Below are positions 8,028 to 16,846 of a stretch of DNA of 64,000 nt, one piece after another (position 1 is the first letter of the stretch; the number at the start of each line of letters is the position of its first letter). Source of the stretch: Oxalobacteraceae sp. CFBP 8761 (GTDB lineage Bacteria > Pseudomonadota > Gammaproteobacteria > Burkholderiales > Burkholderiaceae_D); NCBI GenBank assembly GCA_014841595.1, contig JACYUE010000001.1, forward strand, positions 785,654 through 849,653. The letters are read 5' to 3'. Below the pieces are notes generated by a model, which was not told the DNA's origin, did not search any database, and saw only the letters and a list, made by a program, of their open reading frames with translations. Both the position numbers and the translations under genes were made by a program.

Positions 8028-8657
8028 ATGAAAAATATCGTGATCCTGATTTCGGGCCGCGGAAGCAATATGGAAGCGGTCGTGCGAGCGCTTGATGCCG
8101 AAGGTTGGCCAGCCCGTATCGCCGCCGTTATCAGCAATAAACCTGAGGCTGGCGGCCTGACGTTTGCGCAGGCGCGCGGCATTCCCACTGCGGTGGTGCC
8201 CAGCAAATCGTTCGCCACCCGCGCCGAATTCGACGCCAAGCTGCAGGAAACCATCGACGTCTTCGAGCCCGACCTGGTCGTGCTGGCCGGTTTCATGCGC
8301 ATCCTGACGGCGCCGTTCGTCGAGCATTATGCAGGCCGGATGCTCAATATTCACCCGTCGCTGCTGCCGCTGTTTCCGGGATTGCACACGCACCAGCAGG
8401 CGCTCGACGCCGGTTGTGTCGAGCATGGCGCGACGGTCCATTTTGTCACGGCCGAACTCGATCACGGCCCGGCTGTCTTGCAGGCACGCATTCCCGTGCT
8501 GCCGGGCGATACCGAAGCCACGCTCGCTACCCGCCTGCTGGTCGAAGAACACAAGATTTACCCGCGCGCGGTGCGCCTGTTCGTTGAAGACCGTCTGGTC
8601 GTCGAGAACGGTGCGGTGCGCATCGTCGAGCCTGGCTTTGACGCCATTAGTACTTAA
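8028..8657 (+). CDS. purN: Phosphoribosylglycinamide formyltransferase
   Basis: 209 residues. It transfers a formyl group from 10-formyl-tetrahydrofolate to GAR, the third step of de novo purine synthesis, in the cytoplasm. Visible signatures are the N-terminal ILISGRGSNMEA (phosphate-binding loop), AGFMRILTAPF, and the catalytic LNIHPSLLPLFPG block with Asn and His, plus HGATVHFVTAELDHGP holding the catalytic Asp. Length matches the family. The start at 8028 matches the family N-terminus MKNIVILISG; an in-frame ATG three codons upstream is possible. It is followed 43 bases later by the RNA methyltransferase gene. Confidence 0.96.
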   Translation: MKNIVILISGRGSNMEAVVRALDAEGWPARIAAVISNKPEAGGLTFAQARGIPTAVVPSKSFATRAEFDAKLQETIDVFEPDLVVLAGFMRILTAPFVEHYAGRMLNIHPSLLPLFPGLHTHQQALDAGCVEHGATVHFVTAELDHGPAVLQARIPVLPGDTEATLATRLLVEEHKIYPRAVRLFVEDRLVVENGAVRIVEPGFDAIST

Positions 8658-8700
8658 AACGCATTGTTTTAAGTAAGCAGTTTACAACCCAAGGATTTAC

Positions 8701-10026
8701 ATGAGATTGCCTCCAGCGATCGTCGCCAAGACTGAAGAAGTCCTGCGCGAGATTCTCCGTTTTACCTCCCCAGCCGACGTCACCCTGTCGCGTTTCTTCA
8801 AGGACAACCCGCGTTTTGGCGGCCGTGAGCGTGGCGTGATTGCCGAAGCCGTGTATTCGGTGCTGCGTAACAAGTCGTTCTTCACCGATTTCGCTGGCCA
8901 TGGCAGCACGCCATCGATGCGCCGTCTGGCGCTGCTGGGCCTGGCCGAAACGGCTGGCATCGATTCGATCGGTGGCCTGACCGAAGATGAAACCCACTTC
9001 CTGACCCGCATCAAGGAAGTCGACCGCACGCTGCTGCCAGGTCCGGTGCAAGCCAACCTGCCGCAATGGCTGTACGACAAGCTGGTGGCCCAGTTCGGCG
9101 AAGCCGAAGCCCTGGAACTGGCTGCCGTCCTCAACACGCCGGCGCCGCTTGACCTGCGCGTCAATTCGATCAAGGCCGAGCGTGACGCCGTCATCGCCAC
9201 GCTGCTCGAAGCGCCGATCGTCGCCGAGCCGATGCCGTATGCGCCGCTGGGTCTGCGCGTCAAGCAAAAGCCTGCGCTGCAGAATCTGCCGCTGTTCAAG
9301 GAAGGCGCGATCGAAGTGCAGGACGAGGGCAGCCAGGTGCTGTCGCAGATCGTCGGCGCGCGCCGCGGCGAGATGGTGGTCGACTTCTGCGCCGGTGCTG
9401 GCGGCAAGACGCTGGCACTGGGCGCACTGATGCGCAATACCGGTCGCCTGTACGCGTTCGACGTGTCCGAAAAGCGTCTGGCCAAACTGAAGCCACGCAT
9501 GGCGCGCAGCGGTTTGTCGAACGTGCATCCGGTGCTCATCGCGCACGAGCGCGATGCCAAGGTCAAGCGCCTGGCCGGCAAGATCGACCGCGTGCTGGTC
9601 GATGCACCATGCTCGGGCCTGGGCACCTTGCGCCGCAATCCGGATGTCAAGTGGCGCCAGCAACTGGGCGCGATTGCCGAGATGCAGGAAAAGCAAGCCG
9701 CGATCCTGGACGGTGCTGCGCGCCTGGTCAAGAACGGTGGCCGCCTCGTGTATGCCACCTGCAGCCTGCTGAATGAAGAAAACGACGTCATCGTCGAAGG
9801 CTTCCTGGCAACGCACCCCGACTTCGATCTGGTGCCGATGAGCCAGGTGCTGGCCGAGCAAAAGATTCCGCTCGAGATGGACAAGTACCTCAAGCTCTTG
9901 CCGCACAAGCACCAGACCGACGGCTTCTTCGCTGCCGTGCTGCAACGCAAGGCGCTGGTCAAGGCTGCACCAGTCAAGGCAGATGCCGATGCTGACGCCG
10001 ATGTGACGGCAACCGACGAAGAATAA
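8701..10026 (+). CDS. RsmB/NOP2-family RNA cytosine-C5 methyltransferase
   Basis: 441 residues. The N-terminal third (about 1-150) resembles the NusB-like domain of RsmB; the C-terminal SAM domain shows DFCAGAGGKTLALGALM (motif I, near 225), VDAPCSGLGTLRRNPDVKW (motif IV with the PC Cys, near 300) and YATCSLLNEEND (motif VI with the TC catalytic Cys, near 355). These two Cys are the hallmark of m5C RNA methyltransferases acting on rRNA or tRNA. The C-terminus is Ala/Asp-rich. Whether it is RsmB itself (16S C967) or a paralogue cannot be decided, since rsmB usually lies next to fmt/def, which are absent here. Confidence 0.88.
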   Translation: MRLPPAIVAKTEEVLREILRFTSPADVTLSRFFKDNPRFGGRERGVIAEAVYSVLRNKSFFTDFAGHGSTPSMRRLALLGLAETAGIDSIGGLTEDETHFLTRIKEVDRTLLPGPVQANLPQWLYDKLVAQFGEAEALELAAVLNTPAPLDLRVNSIKAERDAVIATLLEAPIVAEPMPYAPLGLRVKQKPALQNLPLFKEGAIEVQDEGSQVLSQIVGARRGEMVVDFCAGAGGKTLALGALMRNTGRLYAFDVSEKRLAKLKPRMARSGLSNVHPVLIAHERDAKVKRLAGKIDRVLVDAPCSGLGTLRRNPDVKWRQQLGAIAEMQEKQAAILDGAARLVKNGGRLVYATCSLLNEENDVIVEGFLATHPDFDLVPMSQVLAEQKIPLEMDKYLKLLPHKHQTDGFFAAVLQRKALVKAAPVKADADADADVTATDEE

Positions 10027-10037
10027 GGAAACCTGCG

Positions 10038-11408
10038 ATGCCCTTGTCCGACCTCTGGAATGTCATGATTGTCGACATCCGCAACCCGGCCCTGTTGTGG
10101 CAGGCGCTTGCACTTGTCTTCTGTGTGGCGGCGGGCTGGGGGTTGGCAGGGTTGATCGGGCGGTCGCTGCTCAAGAACCGGGATGAACAGGGCCGCTTGA
10201 TGCGTGTCGGGCTGGGCGGCGTTGCCCGTGTGCTAGGGCCGCTGTTGACGGTGGCGCTGCTGTCGCTGAGCAAGGTCATTCTGGAACACTTCCAGACCGT
10301 GAACCTGCTGCGGGTGGCGCTGCCGCTGTTTGTGTCGCTGGCGGTCATCCGCACCTTCTTCTACCTGCTGCGCCGCGCTTTTGCGCGCCGCGGTCAGGTG
10401 GGCGAGGCGCTGCAGACGTTCGAGCGCGTGTTTGCCTTCACGGCCTGGATCATCGTGGCGCTGCACCTGACCGGCATCCTGCCGGACGTGTTGCGTGCGC
10501 TCGAGACGACCAAGTTGCCGGTCGGGGCCAAGTCAACGTCGCTGCTCGACCTGTTGCAGGGTATCGTCTCGATCGTCGTGCTGATGATCCTGGCGCTGTG
10601 GGCCGGCGCCGCGCTCGAAGAACGGCTGATGCATGTCGAGCGCATGCACTCGTCGCTACGCGTCGCGTTGGCGCGCGTGGGCCGTGCCGCGCTGATCCTC
10701 GTTGCTGTGTTGTTCAGCCTGTCGCTGGCGGGCCTCGACCTGACCGTGCTGTCGGTGTTTGGCGGCGCGCTTGGTGTGGGTCTGGGTCTGGGCATGCAGC
10801 GCATTGCCAGTAATTATGTGTCCGGTTTCATCATCCTGTTCGAGCGCAGCCTGGCGATTGGCGATCCGATCACGCTCGACAAGTATTCCGGCAAGGTCTC
10901 GCGCATCAATACGCGCTACACGGTGTTGCGTAGCGCCGACGGTACGCAGACCCTGTTGCCGAACGAAATGCTGATCACGGGCGTGGTGCTGAACCAGTCG
11001 GTGACGAACAAGAACGTACGCGCCGTCACCAAGCTGGTGGTGTCGTACGACAGCGATCTGTCGGTCGTGATGCCGTTGCTGGAAGAGCAACCGAAAGGCG
11101 TTGACCGCGTGCTGGAGACGCCGGCGCCGAACGTGCTGCTGACCGCGTTTGTCGCCGATGGCTACGAGCTGGAAGTCGGTTTCTTCCTGGGCGACCCGGA
11201 AAACGGGCAGGGCGGGCCGATCTCGGAAGTCAACCGCAAGATTTATGCGCTGGTACATACGGGCGCCATCAAGCTCGGCCATCCTTCGATGGACACACGG
11301 CTGCTCGATGCGCACATTACGTCGATGATGGCGCGTACCCCGGAGGGTGCGTCAGACGCTACCGAAGGTGGCGTAAAACAGACTGGCGCGGATTTAGGCA
11401 AAAATTGA
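10038..11408 (+). CDS. MscS-family mechanosensitive ion channel
   Basis: 456 residues. Several hydrophobic helices (about 15-35, 60-80, 95-115, 135-155, 175-195, 215-245) precede the MscS pore and beta domain. The pore-helix glycines are seen in SVFGGALGVGLGLGMQRIASNYVSGFIILFERSLAIGDPITL near residues 237-280, the most conserved block of MscS channels. The cytoplasmic domain follows, with TVLRSADGTQTLLPNEML. These channels open under membrane tension to release solutes during osmotic downshock. AAGGAAA lies ahead of the start, 11 bases after the methyltransferase stop, suggesting co-transcription. Confidence 0.92.
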   Translation: MPLSDLWNVMIVDIRNPALLWQALALVFCVAAGWGLAGLIGRSLLKNRDEQGRLMRVGLGGVARVLGPLLTVALLSLSKVILEHFQTVNLLRVALPLFVSLAVIRTFFYLLRRAFARRGQVGEALQTFERVFAFTAWIIVALHLTGILPDVLRALETTKLPVGAKSTSLLDLLQGIVSIVVLMILALWAGAALEERLMHVERMHSSLRVALARVGRAALILVAVLFSLSLAGLDLTVLSVFGGALGVGLGLGMQRIASNYVSGFIILFERSLAIGDPITLDKYSGKVSRINTRYTVLRSADGTQTLLPNEMLITGVVLNQSVTNKNVRAVTKLVVSYDSDLSVVMPLLEEQPKGVDRVLETPAPNVLLTAFVADGYELEVGFFLGDPENGQGGPISEVNRKIYALVHTGAIKLGHPSMDTRLLDAHITSMMARTPEGASDATEGGVKQTGADLGKN

Positions 11409-11511
11409 AGACGTGCTGCTGCCGTGCGGCAGTAGAAACACGTAAAATGCAAGGGTTATGCATGTGCGATCTTCCTGATCGACGTCATACAAGCCCTGCA
11501 TTGGAGACTGA

Positions 11512-12723
11512 ATGAATTTCTTTAACGACACTTTGCACGCTGTGCTGTCGTTCTTGTCGACCGGCCTGCTGGATTTTTCGGCATGGGAAGTCGTTCTGTA
11601 CACGCTGGTGGTCACGCACATCACCATCATCAGTGTCACTGTGTACCTGCACCGCCATCAGGCGCACCGCGCGCTTGACCTGCATCCGATTCCAAGTCAC
11701 TTTTTCCGCTTCTGGCTGTGGCTGACCACTGGTCAGGTCACCAAAGAGTGGGCGTCGATCCACCGCAAGCACCACGCCAAGTGCGATACCGAAGAGGATC
11801 CGCACAGCCCGCAAACGCGCGGCATCCGCAAGGTGCTGTTCGAAGGCGCCGAACTGTACCGCGCTGAGAGCAAGGTTCAGGAAACCATGGACAAGTATGG
11901 CCATGGCACGCCGGACGACTGGATGGAGCGCCACGTATATACCGGCCGCAGCATGATGGGTGTGGTCGCGATGCTGGTGATCAACATTGCGCTGTTTGGC
12001 ATCATCGGCTTGTCGGTGTGGGCCGTGCAGATGATGTGGATTCCGATCACCGCTGCCGGCATCATCAATGGTCTCGGCCACTGGTGGGGCTACCGCAATT
12101 TCGATTGCAGCGATGCCGCGACCAACATCTTCCCATGGGGCATCCTGATTGGTGGCGAAGAGTTGCACAACAATCACCACACGTATGCCACGTCGGCCAA
12201 ACTGTCGAGCAAGTGGTATGAGTTCGACCTGGGCTGGGGTTATATCCGCATGCTCGAGATGGTGGGCCTGGCCAAGGTCAAGAAAGTGGCGCCGAAGCCA
12301 AAGCTTGCAAAGAACAAGGAACAGGCTGACTTCGACACGCTGCAATCGGTGATCGCCAACCGTTACGACGTGATGGCCAAGTACGCGAAATCGGTGCGTC
12401 ACGCGTTCCATGAAGAATTTGAGCAGCGCAAGCACGCAAGTGGCCTGGAAACGCGCTTCCTGAAAAGCTCGCGCAAGCTGATGCAACGTGAACCTGCGAA
12501 GCTGGAGTTGTCGCAGAAAGAGCAGCTGGTCGAGCTGTTCCAGCACAGCAAGGCGCTCGAAACCATGCACACTATGCGTGTGGAACTGGGCGCAATCTGG
12601 GAACGTTCGCACCACACCCGCGATCAGTTGCTGCATCAGTTGCAAGACTGGTGCAACCGCGCCGAGGCGTCGGGCATCAAGGCGCTTCAAGAGTTCTCAT
12701 TGCGCCTGCGCACCTATGCCTGA
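11512..12723 (+). CDS. Membrane fatty acid desaturase
   Basis: 403 residues. The three His boxes of the di-iron desaturase family are present: HRHQAH (47-52), HRKHH (84-88) and HNNHH (219-223). Four hydrophobic segments frame them (about 15-45, 60-75, 150-175, 178-195). It introduces a double bond, most likely at delta-9, into acyl-CoA or lipid-bound acyl chains at the inner membrane. The region after about 250 is a charged, probably helical cytoplasmic tail of about 150 residues with many Lys/Glu/Gln, longer than in short DesC proteins. The start at 11512 follows TTGGAGACTGA. A perfect terminator follows the stop, so this is the last gene of its transcript. Confidence 0.9.
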   Translation: MNFFNDTLHAVLSFLSTGLLDFSAWEVVLYTLVVTHITIISVTVYLHRHQAHRALDLHPIPSHFFRFWLWLTTGQVTKEWASIHRKHHAKCDTEEDPHSPQTRGIRKVLFEGAELYRAESKVQETMDKYGHGTPDDWMERHVYTGRSMMGVVAMLVINIALFGIIGLSVWAVQMMWIPITAAGIINGLGHWWGYRNFDCSDAATNIFPWGILIGGEELHNNHHTYATSAKLSSKWYEFDLGWGYIRMLEMVGLAKVKKVAPKPKLAKNKEQADFDTLQSVIANRYDVMAKYAKSVRHAFHEEFEQRKHASGLETRFLKSSRKLMQREPAKLELSQKEQLVELFQHSKALETMHTMRVELGAIWERSHHTRDQLLHQLQDWCNRAEASGIKALQEFSLRLRTYA

Positions 12724-12746
12724 TTCCGTATCAGCGCATTAAAAAG

Positions 12747-12772
12747 AAACGGCTCCTTCGGGAGCCGTTTTG
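12747..12772 (+). terminator. Rho-independent terminator after the desaturase
   Basis: Perfect stem AAACGGCTCC / GGAGCCGTTT closed by a TTCG tetraloop, 23 bases after the desaturase stop. Confidence 0.9.
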
Positions 12773-12800
12773 CATTTGGCCGCTCCCGCACACCACAGCC

Positions 12801-13270
12801 GGGGTCAGGTCTGACATTCAGACACGACCTCAGCTTTAGCCACTTCTACAGCCGGGGTCAGGTCTGACATTCGGACACGACCTCAGCTTAAGCCACTTCC
12901 TATGGTGTCTCGCCCATCGTTAGCAGGTAGCAGTTCCGCCTGTTTTCGACTACCCGACTACTTGACTGTCGAGATCGTGTCCGAATGTCAGACCTGACCC
13001 CGGCTTTTTATGGGTCTGACATTCAGACACGACCTCAGCCTTTGCCACTTCTACAGCGGGGGTCAGGTCTGACATTCGGACACGACCTCAGCTTTAGCCA
13101 CTTTTTGTGGTGTCTTACAGCGGGGGTCAGGTCTGACATTCGGACACGACCTCAGCTTTAGCCACTTTTTGTGGTGTCTCGCCCATCGTTAGCAGGTAGC
13201 AGTTCCAGCTGTTTTCGACTACCCGACTACTTGACTGCCGAGATCGTGTCCGAATGTCAGACCTGACCCC
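12801..13270. repeat. Cluster of direct and inverted REP-like repeats
   Basis: A 34-base unit beginning GGGGTCAGGTCTGACATT occurs directly at 12801-12834, 12854-12887, 13059-13092 and 13123-13156, with a truncated copy at 13012-13039. Inverted copies lie at 12971-13001 and 13240-13270. Two larger modules of identical length (148 bases, 12854-13001 and 13123-13270) each consist of a direct unit, a conserved spacer with AGCAGGTAGCAGTTCC and TACCCGACTACTTGACTG, and an inverted unit. This is the organisation of paired REP elements (BIMEs) mobilised by RAYT transposases, which often recognise GGGGTCAG-type sequences. No transposase gene is nearby. The block separates the convergent desaturase and DUF418 genes and contains the DUF418 stop codon. 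Confidence 0.9.
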
Positions 13271-14885
13271 GGCTTTTTTGACCCCGGCTTTTTTTGCGCA
13301 TTGGTGGCAAGGTCAGATAGGTCAGTGCGCGCCAGAGCCATTCGGCTGGGCCGTACTGGTAACGTGCCAGCCACCAGTGGCTCAGGCCGATCTGCAGCGC
13401 GCATAGTCCTAGCGCAATGCCGACTTGCGCTGTCCGCCCGATGCCCCATAGCCCCATTCCGTGGGCATAGAACAACAGTGAAAATACGAGCGATTGCGTC
13501 AGGTAATTGCTCAGTGCCATGCGTCCGAACGGCGCCAGCAGGCGGATTCGTGTCAACGCGCCATGGCTGTACAGCATCAGCATAATCAAGCCAATATAGC
13601 CAAGCGCGGCGGGCAAGCTGCCCAGTGACAGCAGGGCGTGGGCAAGATCATGGCCACCGTCGTTGACGCCAGGCGGCCGGCCCGTCGCGATCAGGCTGCC
13701 AAGCAGGCCAAGTCCGATGCCTAGCGGGATCCCAACAATGGCGAGGCGTCGGTAGAGCGGTTTGTGCTCGGCTGCATGTGCAATCACCCCCGATCGCACG
13801 AACCAGATACCGATCAGGAACACGCCCACCAGCAACACCGAGAACCCGACCTCGTCCACCATGCGTTCGTCCAGTTGCTTGAACCGCATTGCGACTGCAT
13901 CCGGATAGCTGCCCTGCGTCAGCACGACGCGTTCTTCAATGCTGCGTGCGACTTGTTCTTGGTAGCGCAAAACGCGGCCACTGTCGGCAGACAGGGACTT
14001 GCCATCAGCATGGGCGCTACCAGCGCTCCCAACGCTATCGGTGCTGCTGGCGCCCGCGGTCTGCCCAACGGCAGGTGCAAAGTGCCGCATGCCGGCTTCT
14101 ACCGCGATCAGGCAATAGGTCAGCATCACGATCTGGACGCCGATGCGTAGCGGCTTCTGCTCGGCCGGTCCGCGCCATAAGGCAAGGAGGCCAAGGCCCG
14201 TGAAGATGGCGCCCACCGCGGTCAGCATCGTTGTGTCGTCGCCCTTGCTGCCCGAGGCGGCGATCAGTGCCGCCAGCAACATCAACAGACCGGCGCCGAT
14301 CGTCACCAGTGGAAACAACCAGGCTTGCCGCGTGCGCAGGTACAGCGCGACCAGCGATGCCAGGACGACGGGTGCCAGCAGCCAGCCCAGCAGGCCCAGC
14401 CCTGGAACTTGCGGCAGCGCGAGGCAGGCAATGAGGGCAATCACCAGCACGCGCGCTGGCGCCAGCAGGGCGAGCATCAACGCGAGCGCGCCAGCCGCAT
14501 AACTGATCAGGATATCGCCGCTCCACAGCAAGGTGTGGTGCAACAAGCCGATCGCCAGCAGCACGCCGACCCGGCGGCCGTACGTGGGTGCAAACGGCCG
14601 CCCGGCCACGCGGGCGCGCTCGAGCATCAGCGCGAAGCCAATGCCGAACAGCAGCGAAAAGATCGTCCAGAACTTGCCGCTGACCAGGTACGCGACAAGA
14701 AACGCCACGAGCCAGTCCAGGCCGTAGAGGCCAGCTGGGATGCCTTGCCCGGATTCGACCACGGGCCGGTTGAAAAATTCGACGTTGGCGATGCAGATGC
14801 CGATCAGCGCAAAGCCGCGCAGTACATCCAGGGCGTCGAGGCGGTCGTTGGTGGGGGAGAGGGCGGGCAGGGAAGAGCTGGTCAT
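13257..14885 (-). CDS. DUF418-domain inner-membrane protein
   Basis: 542 residues from the ATG at 14885 (11 upstream codons are also open). It is a polytopic membrane protein: an N-terminal RLDALDVLRGFALIGICIANVEFF block typical of the YeiB/DUF418 family, about ten hydrophobic helices, and a C-terminal DUF418 domain (about 360-525) with PFGRMALSNYLTQSLVFSLLF and SHWWLARYQYGPAEWLWR. The function of the family is unproven; a transport role is often guessed. A Ser/Gly/Ala-rich soluble loop of about 60 residues near 285-345 interrupts the helices. The last residues (KKSRGQKSRGQV) and the stop codon are encoded by the REP repeat, so the native end has probably been replaced. It is convergent with the desaturase and insulated from rpmG by a terminator. 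Confidence 0.88.
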   Translation of the reverse strand: MTSSSLPALSPTNDRLDALDVLRGFALIGICIANVEFFNRPVVESGQGIPAGLYGLDWLVAFLVAYLVSGKFWTIFSLLFGIGFALMLERARVAGRPFAPTYGRRVGVLLAIGLLHHTLLWSGDILISYAAGALALMLALLAPARVLVIALIACLALPQVPGLGLLGWLLAPVVLASLVALYLRTRQAWLFPLVTIGAGLLMLLAALIAASGSKGDDTTMLTAVGAIFTGLGLLALWRGPAEQKPLRIGVQIVMLTYCLIAVEAGMRHFAPAVGQTAGASSTDSVGSAGSAHADGKSLSADSGRVLRYQEQVARSIEERVVLTQGSYPDAVAMRFKQLDERMVDEVGFSVLLVGVFLIGIWFVRSGVIAHAAEHKPLYRRLAIVGIPLGIGLGLLGSLIATGRPPGVNDGGHDLAHALLSLGSLPAALGYIGLIMLMLYSHGALTRIRLLAPFGRMALSNYLTQSLVFSLLFYAHGMGLWGIGRTAQVGIALGLCALQIGLSHWWLARYQYGPAEWLWRALTYLTLPPMRKKSRGQKSRGQV

Positions 14886-14918
14886 GCCGCCATGGTAACG
14901 CGGACGGTCTCCGGCCAT

Positions 14919-14953
14919 AAAAAAAGCCGCCAGGCTTGCGCCAGCGGCTTTTT
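14919..14953 (-). terminator. Terminator of the rpmB-rpmG transcript
   Basis: Stem AAAAAGCCGC / GCGGCTTTTT with a T-run of seven on the reverse strand, 18 bases after the rpmG stop; the A-run on the other flank makes it potentially bidirectional. Confidence 0.85.
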
Positions 14954-14971
14954 GAAAGACAACAGGATCGA

Positions 14972-15139
14972 TTACTTGATCTTGGTTTCTTTGTAGATCA
15001 CGTGCTTACGTGCCTTAGGGTCGAATTTGGTAATTTCCATTTTCGCCGGCATCGTGCGCTTGTTCTTGGTGGTGGTGTAGAAGTGACCCGTGCCTGCAGT
15101 CGATTCCAGCTTGATTTTGTCGCGGCCAGTTTTTGCCAT
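14972..15139 (-). CDS. rpmG: 50S ribosomal protein L33
   Basis: 55 residues, [20 protein letters not shown] at the N-terminus and [14 protein letters not shown] at the end, the full length of L33. It lacks the zinc-binding CxxC pairs found in some L33 paralogues, so it is the zinc-independent type. It lies 13 bases after rpmB in the conserved rpmB-rpmG pair and ends at a strong terminator. GGAGCTATC precedes the ATG. Confidence 0.97.
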   Translation of the reverse strand: MAKTGRDKIKLESTAGTGHFYTTTKNKRTMPAKMEITKFDPKARKHVIYKETKIK

Positions 15140-15152
15140 GATAGCTCCCTAA

Positions 15153-15389
15153 TTAAACTTTTTCGCCACGAGCACGCATGTCGACCAGCACGGCATCGAT
15201 GCCGAGCTTGTCAATCAGGCGCAGGCCGGCGTTCGACAAACGCAGCGAAACCCAGCGGTTTTCCGATTCGACGTAGATACGACGATTCTGCAGGTTAGGC
15301 AGGAAACGACGCTTCGTTTTGTTGTTAGCGTGGGAGACGTTGTTACCAACCATCACACCCTTGCCGGTTACTTGGCAAACACGTGCCAT
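15153..15389 (-). CDS. rpmB: 50S ribosomal protein L28
   Basis: 78 residues with the family N-terminus [28 protein letters not shown] and the [19 protein letters not shown] block. Full family length. AAGGAGTGCACT sits ahead of the ATG. First gene of the rpmB-rpmG pair; a promoter is visible about 40-70 bases upstream. Confidence 0.97.
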   Translation of the reverse strand: MARVCQVTGKGVMVGNNVSHANNKTKRRFLPNLQNRRIYVESENRWVSLRLSNAGLRLIDKLGIDAVLVDMRARGEKV

Positions 15390-15429
15390 AGTGCACTCCT
15401 TAAATATGTTCCAGGACTGGAAAAACGAG

Positions 15430-15459
15430 AGTATAGCGCGAAAAATGAAGCGGAATCAA
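15430..15459 (-). promoter_or_regulatory. Predicted sigma-70 promoter of rpmB-rpmG
   Basis: On the reverse strand TTGATT (15454-15459) and TATACT (15430-15435) are separated by 18 bases, about 40 bases ahead of rpmB. This is a motif match only. Confidence 0.55.
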
Positions 15460-15599
15460 TCACTTGCGAAAAACAATGGTTAATTGGACTTGATAAAAAA
15501 TTTAACAATCAAGAATTCGAGCACATTTGCACGGGTAAGCCCCTGTTTACTCGATGTAATTCATGCCAATGACCAGGCCAGGCGCCGGTAGCAAATCCG

Positions 15600-16271
15600 T
15601 CACAACTGCCCATTCTCGGCAAACGAATGCACATGACTGCCCGCCACCACGAAATGGTCCAGCACCCGGATCTCGACCAGTGACAGCGCCTGCGTGAGCG
15701 CGCTTGTCAGCCGCAGATCCGCGTCGCTTGGCTCGGCCACGCCCGATGGATGGTTGTGCGCCAGGATCACGGCCGCCGCGTCGCGCCGCAGCGCCGCCTT
15801 GACGACTTCGCGGGGATAGACGCTGGTATGCGTGAGCGTGCCCCGGAACATTTCATCGCAATTGATCAGGCGATTCTTCACATCCAGAAACAGCACGATG
15901 AACGATTCATGCGTGCGCAGTGCGAAGTGGCTGCGCAGATAGTGCCGCACCGCCTCGGGCGAGCACAGCGCCTCGCGCCGGAATTGTTCGGCCACCGCGC
16001 GCCGCGCCAGCTCGAGCGCTGCCTGGAGCTGCGCATACTTGGCCGGCCCGAGCCCGTGCAGTTGCCCGAACTCGCCGGCATCGGCATGCAGCAGCCGCTG
16101 CAGCGAGCCAAAGTGGGTGAGGGTGTCGCCCGCCAGCGTCACGGCGCTTTTCCCGGCCACGCCTACGCGCAAAAAGATCGCCAGCAATTCGGTGTCGGAC
16201 AATGCCCCCGGGCCGTCGCGCAGCAAGCGCTCCCGGGGGCGGTCCTGCTCGGGCCAGTCACAAATTCCCAT
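15600..16271 (-). CDS. radC: RadC-family JAB/MPN-domain protein
   Basis: 223 residues from the ATG at 16271, preceded by GAGGAATC; the frame is open 30 codons further but without a ribosome site or conservation. The N-terminus [27 protein letters not shown] and a helix-hairpin-helix region (about 40-90) are followed by the JAB metalloprotease-like domain with [17 protein letters not shown] and the metal-binding [14 protein letters not shown] motif near residue 170. RadC was once tied to DNA repair, but its biochemical function remains unclear. It is divergent from slpA. Confidence 0.94.
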   Translation of the reverse strand: MGICDWPEQDRPRERLLRDGPGALSDTELLAIFLRVGVAGKSAVTLAGDTLTHFGSLQRLLHADAGEFGQLHGLGPAKYAQLQAALELARRAVAEQFRREALCSPEAVRHYLRSHFALRTHESFIVLFLDVKNRLINCDEMFRGTLTHTSVYPREVVKAALRRDAAAVILAHNHPSGVAEPSDADLRLTSALTQALSLVEIRVLDHFVVAGSHVHSFAENGQL

Positions 16272-16384
16272 CGTGATTCCTCGCCAAAAAAAGAGGCAGC
16301 CCGGGCGCAAGCTGCGCGCGTGGCTTACAATAGCGGTTTGCCCCACCGGGGCTGCCCGCACTCATACGAAACGTCGCAAAGAAC

Positions 16385-16837
16385 ATGGCCAACGCTGCTC
16401 CTGTCGTCAATGAATCCTCGTACCTGACACTGCATTACCGCCTGGCTGTTGCCGGTGGTTCTGATGTGATCACCACCTTCAATGGCACGCCGGCCACGCT
16501 GTTGCTCGGTCAGGGCCAGCTCGCGCCATTCCTCGAAGAGCGCCTGATCGGCCTGCCCGAAGGCACGCACCAGACCTTCGAGCTCAGCGCGCAGGAAGCG
16601 TTCGGTGAACGTAACCCTGAGCTGATCCAGTCGGTGTCGAAAGCGACGCTGGAAGAAAATTCGGTGCCGGGCGCCGATTATCTGGTCGGCGAAGTGGTCG
16701 AGTTCAATGCGCCGAAGGGCGGCCGGTTTGCCGGCGTGCTGCTTGAAATGCGCGATGACTCGGCCCTGTTCGACTTCAACCATCCGATGGCTGGCCGGGC
16801 GCTCCAGTTCGAAGTGAAACTGATTTCGGTGCTGTAA
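16385..16837 (+). CDS. slpA: FKBP-type peptidyl-prolyl isomerase SlpA
   Basis: 150 residues. SlpA/FkpB-type isomerase with the FKBP half around an inserted chaperone (IF) domain: LTLHYRLAVAGG (N-terminal strand), GQGQLAPFLEERLIGLPEG (FKBP core), EAFGERNPELIQ at the start of the IF domain, and the closing FDFNHPMAGRALQFEVKLISV. It catalyses prolyl cis-trans isomerisation and assists folding in the cytoplasm. It lies 9 bases upstream of ispH, the same order as fkpB-ispH in E. coli, so the pair is very likely an operon. Confidence 0.94.
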   Translation: MANAAPVVNESSYLTLHYRLAVAGGSDVITTFNGTPATLLLGQGQLAPFLEERLIGLPEGTHQTFELSAQEAFGERNPELIQSVSKATLEENSVPGADYLVGEVVEFNAPKGGRFAGVLLEMRDDSALFDFNHPMAGRALQFEVKLISVL

Positions 16838-16846
16838 AGGAAGACT

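Noticed and set aside
12801..13270. CRISPR array
   Set aside because: Units are unevenly spaced, occur in both directions, and the intervening sequences are themselves repeated, not unique spacers; no cas genes.
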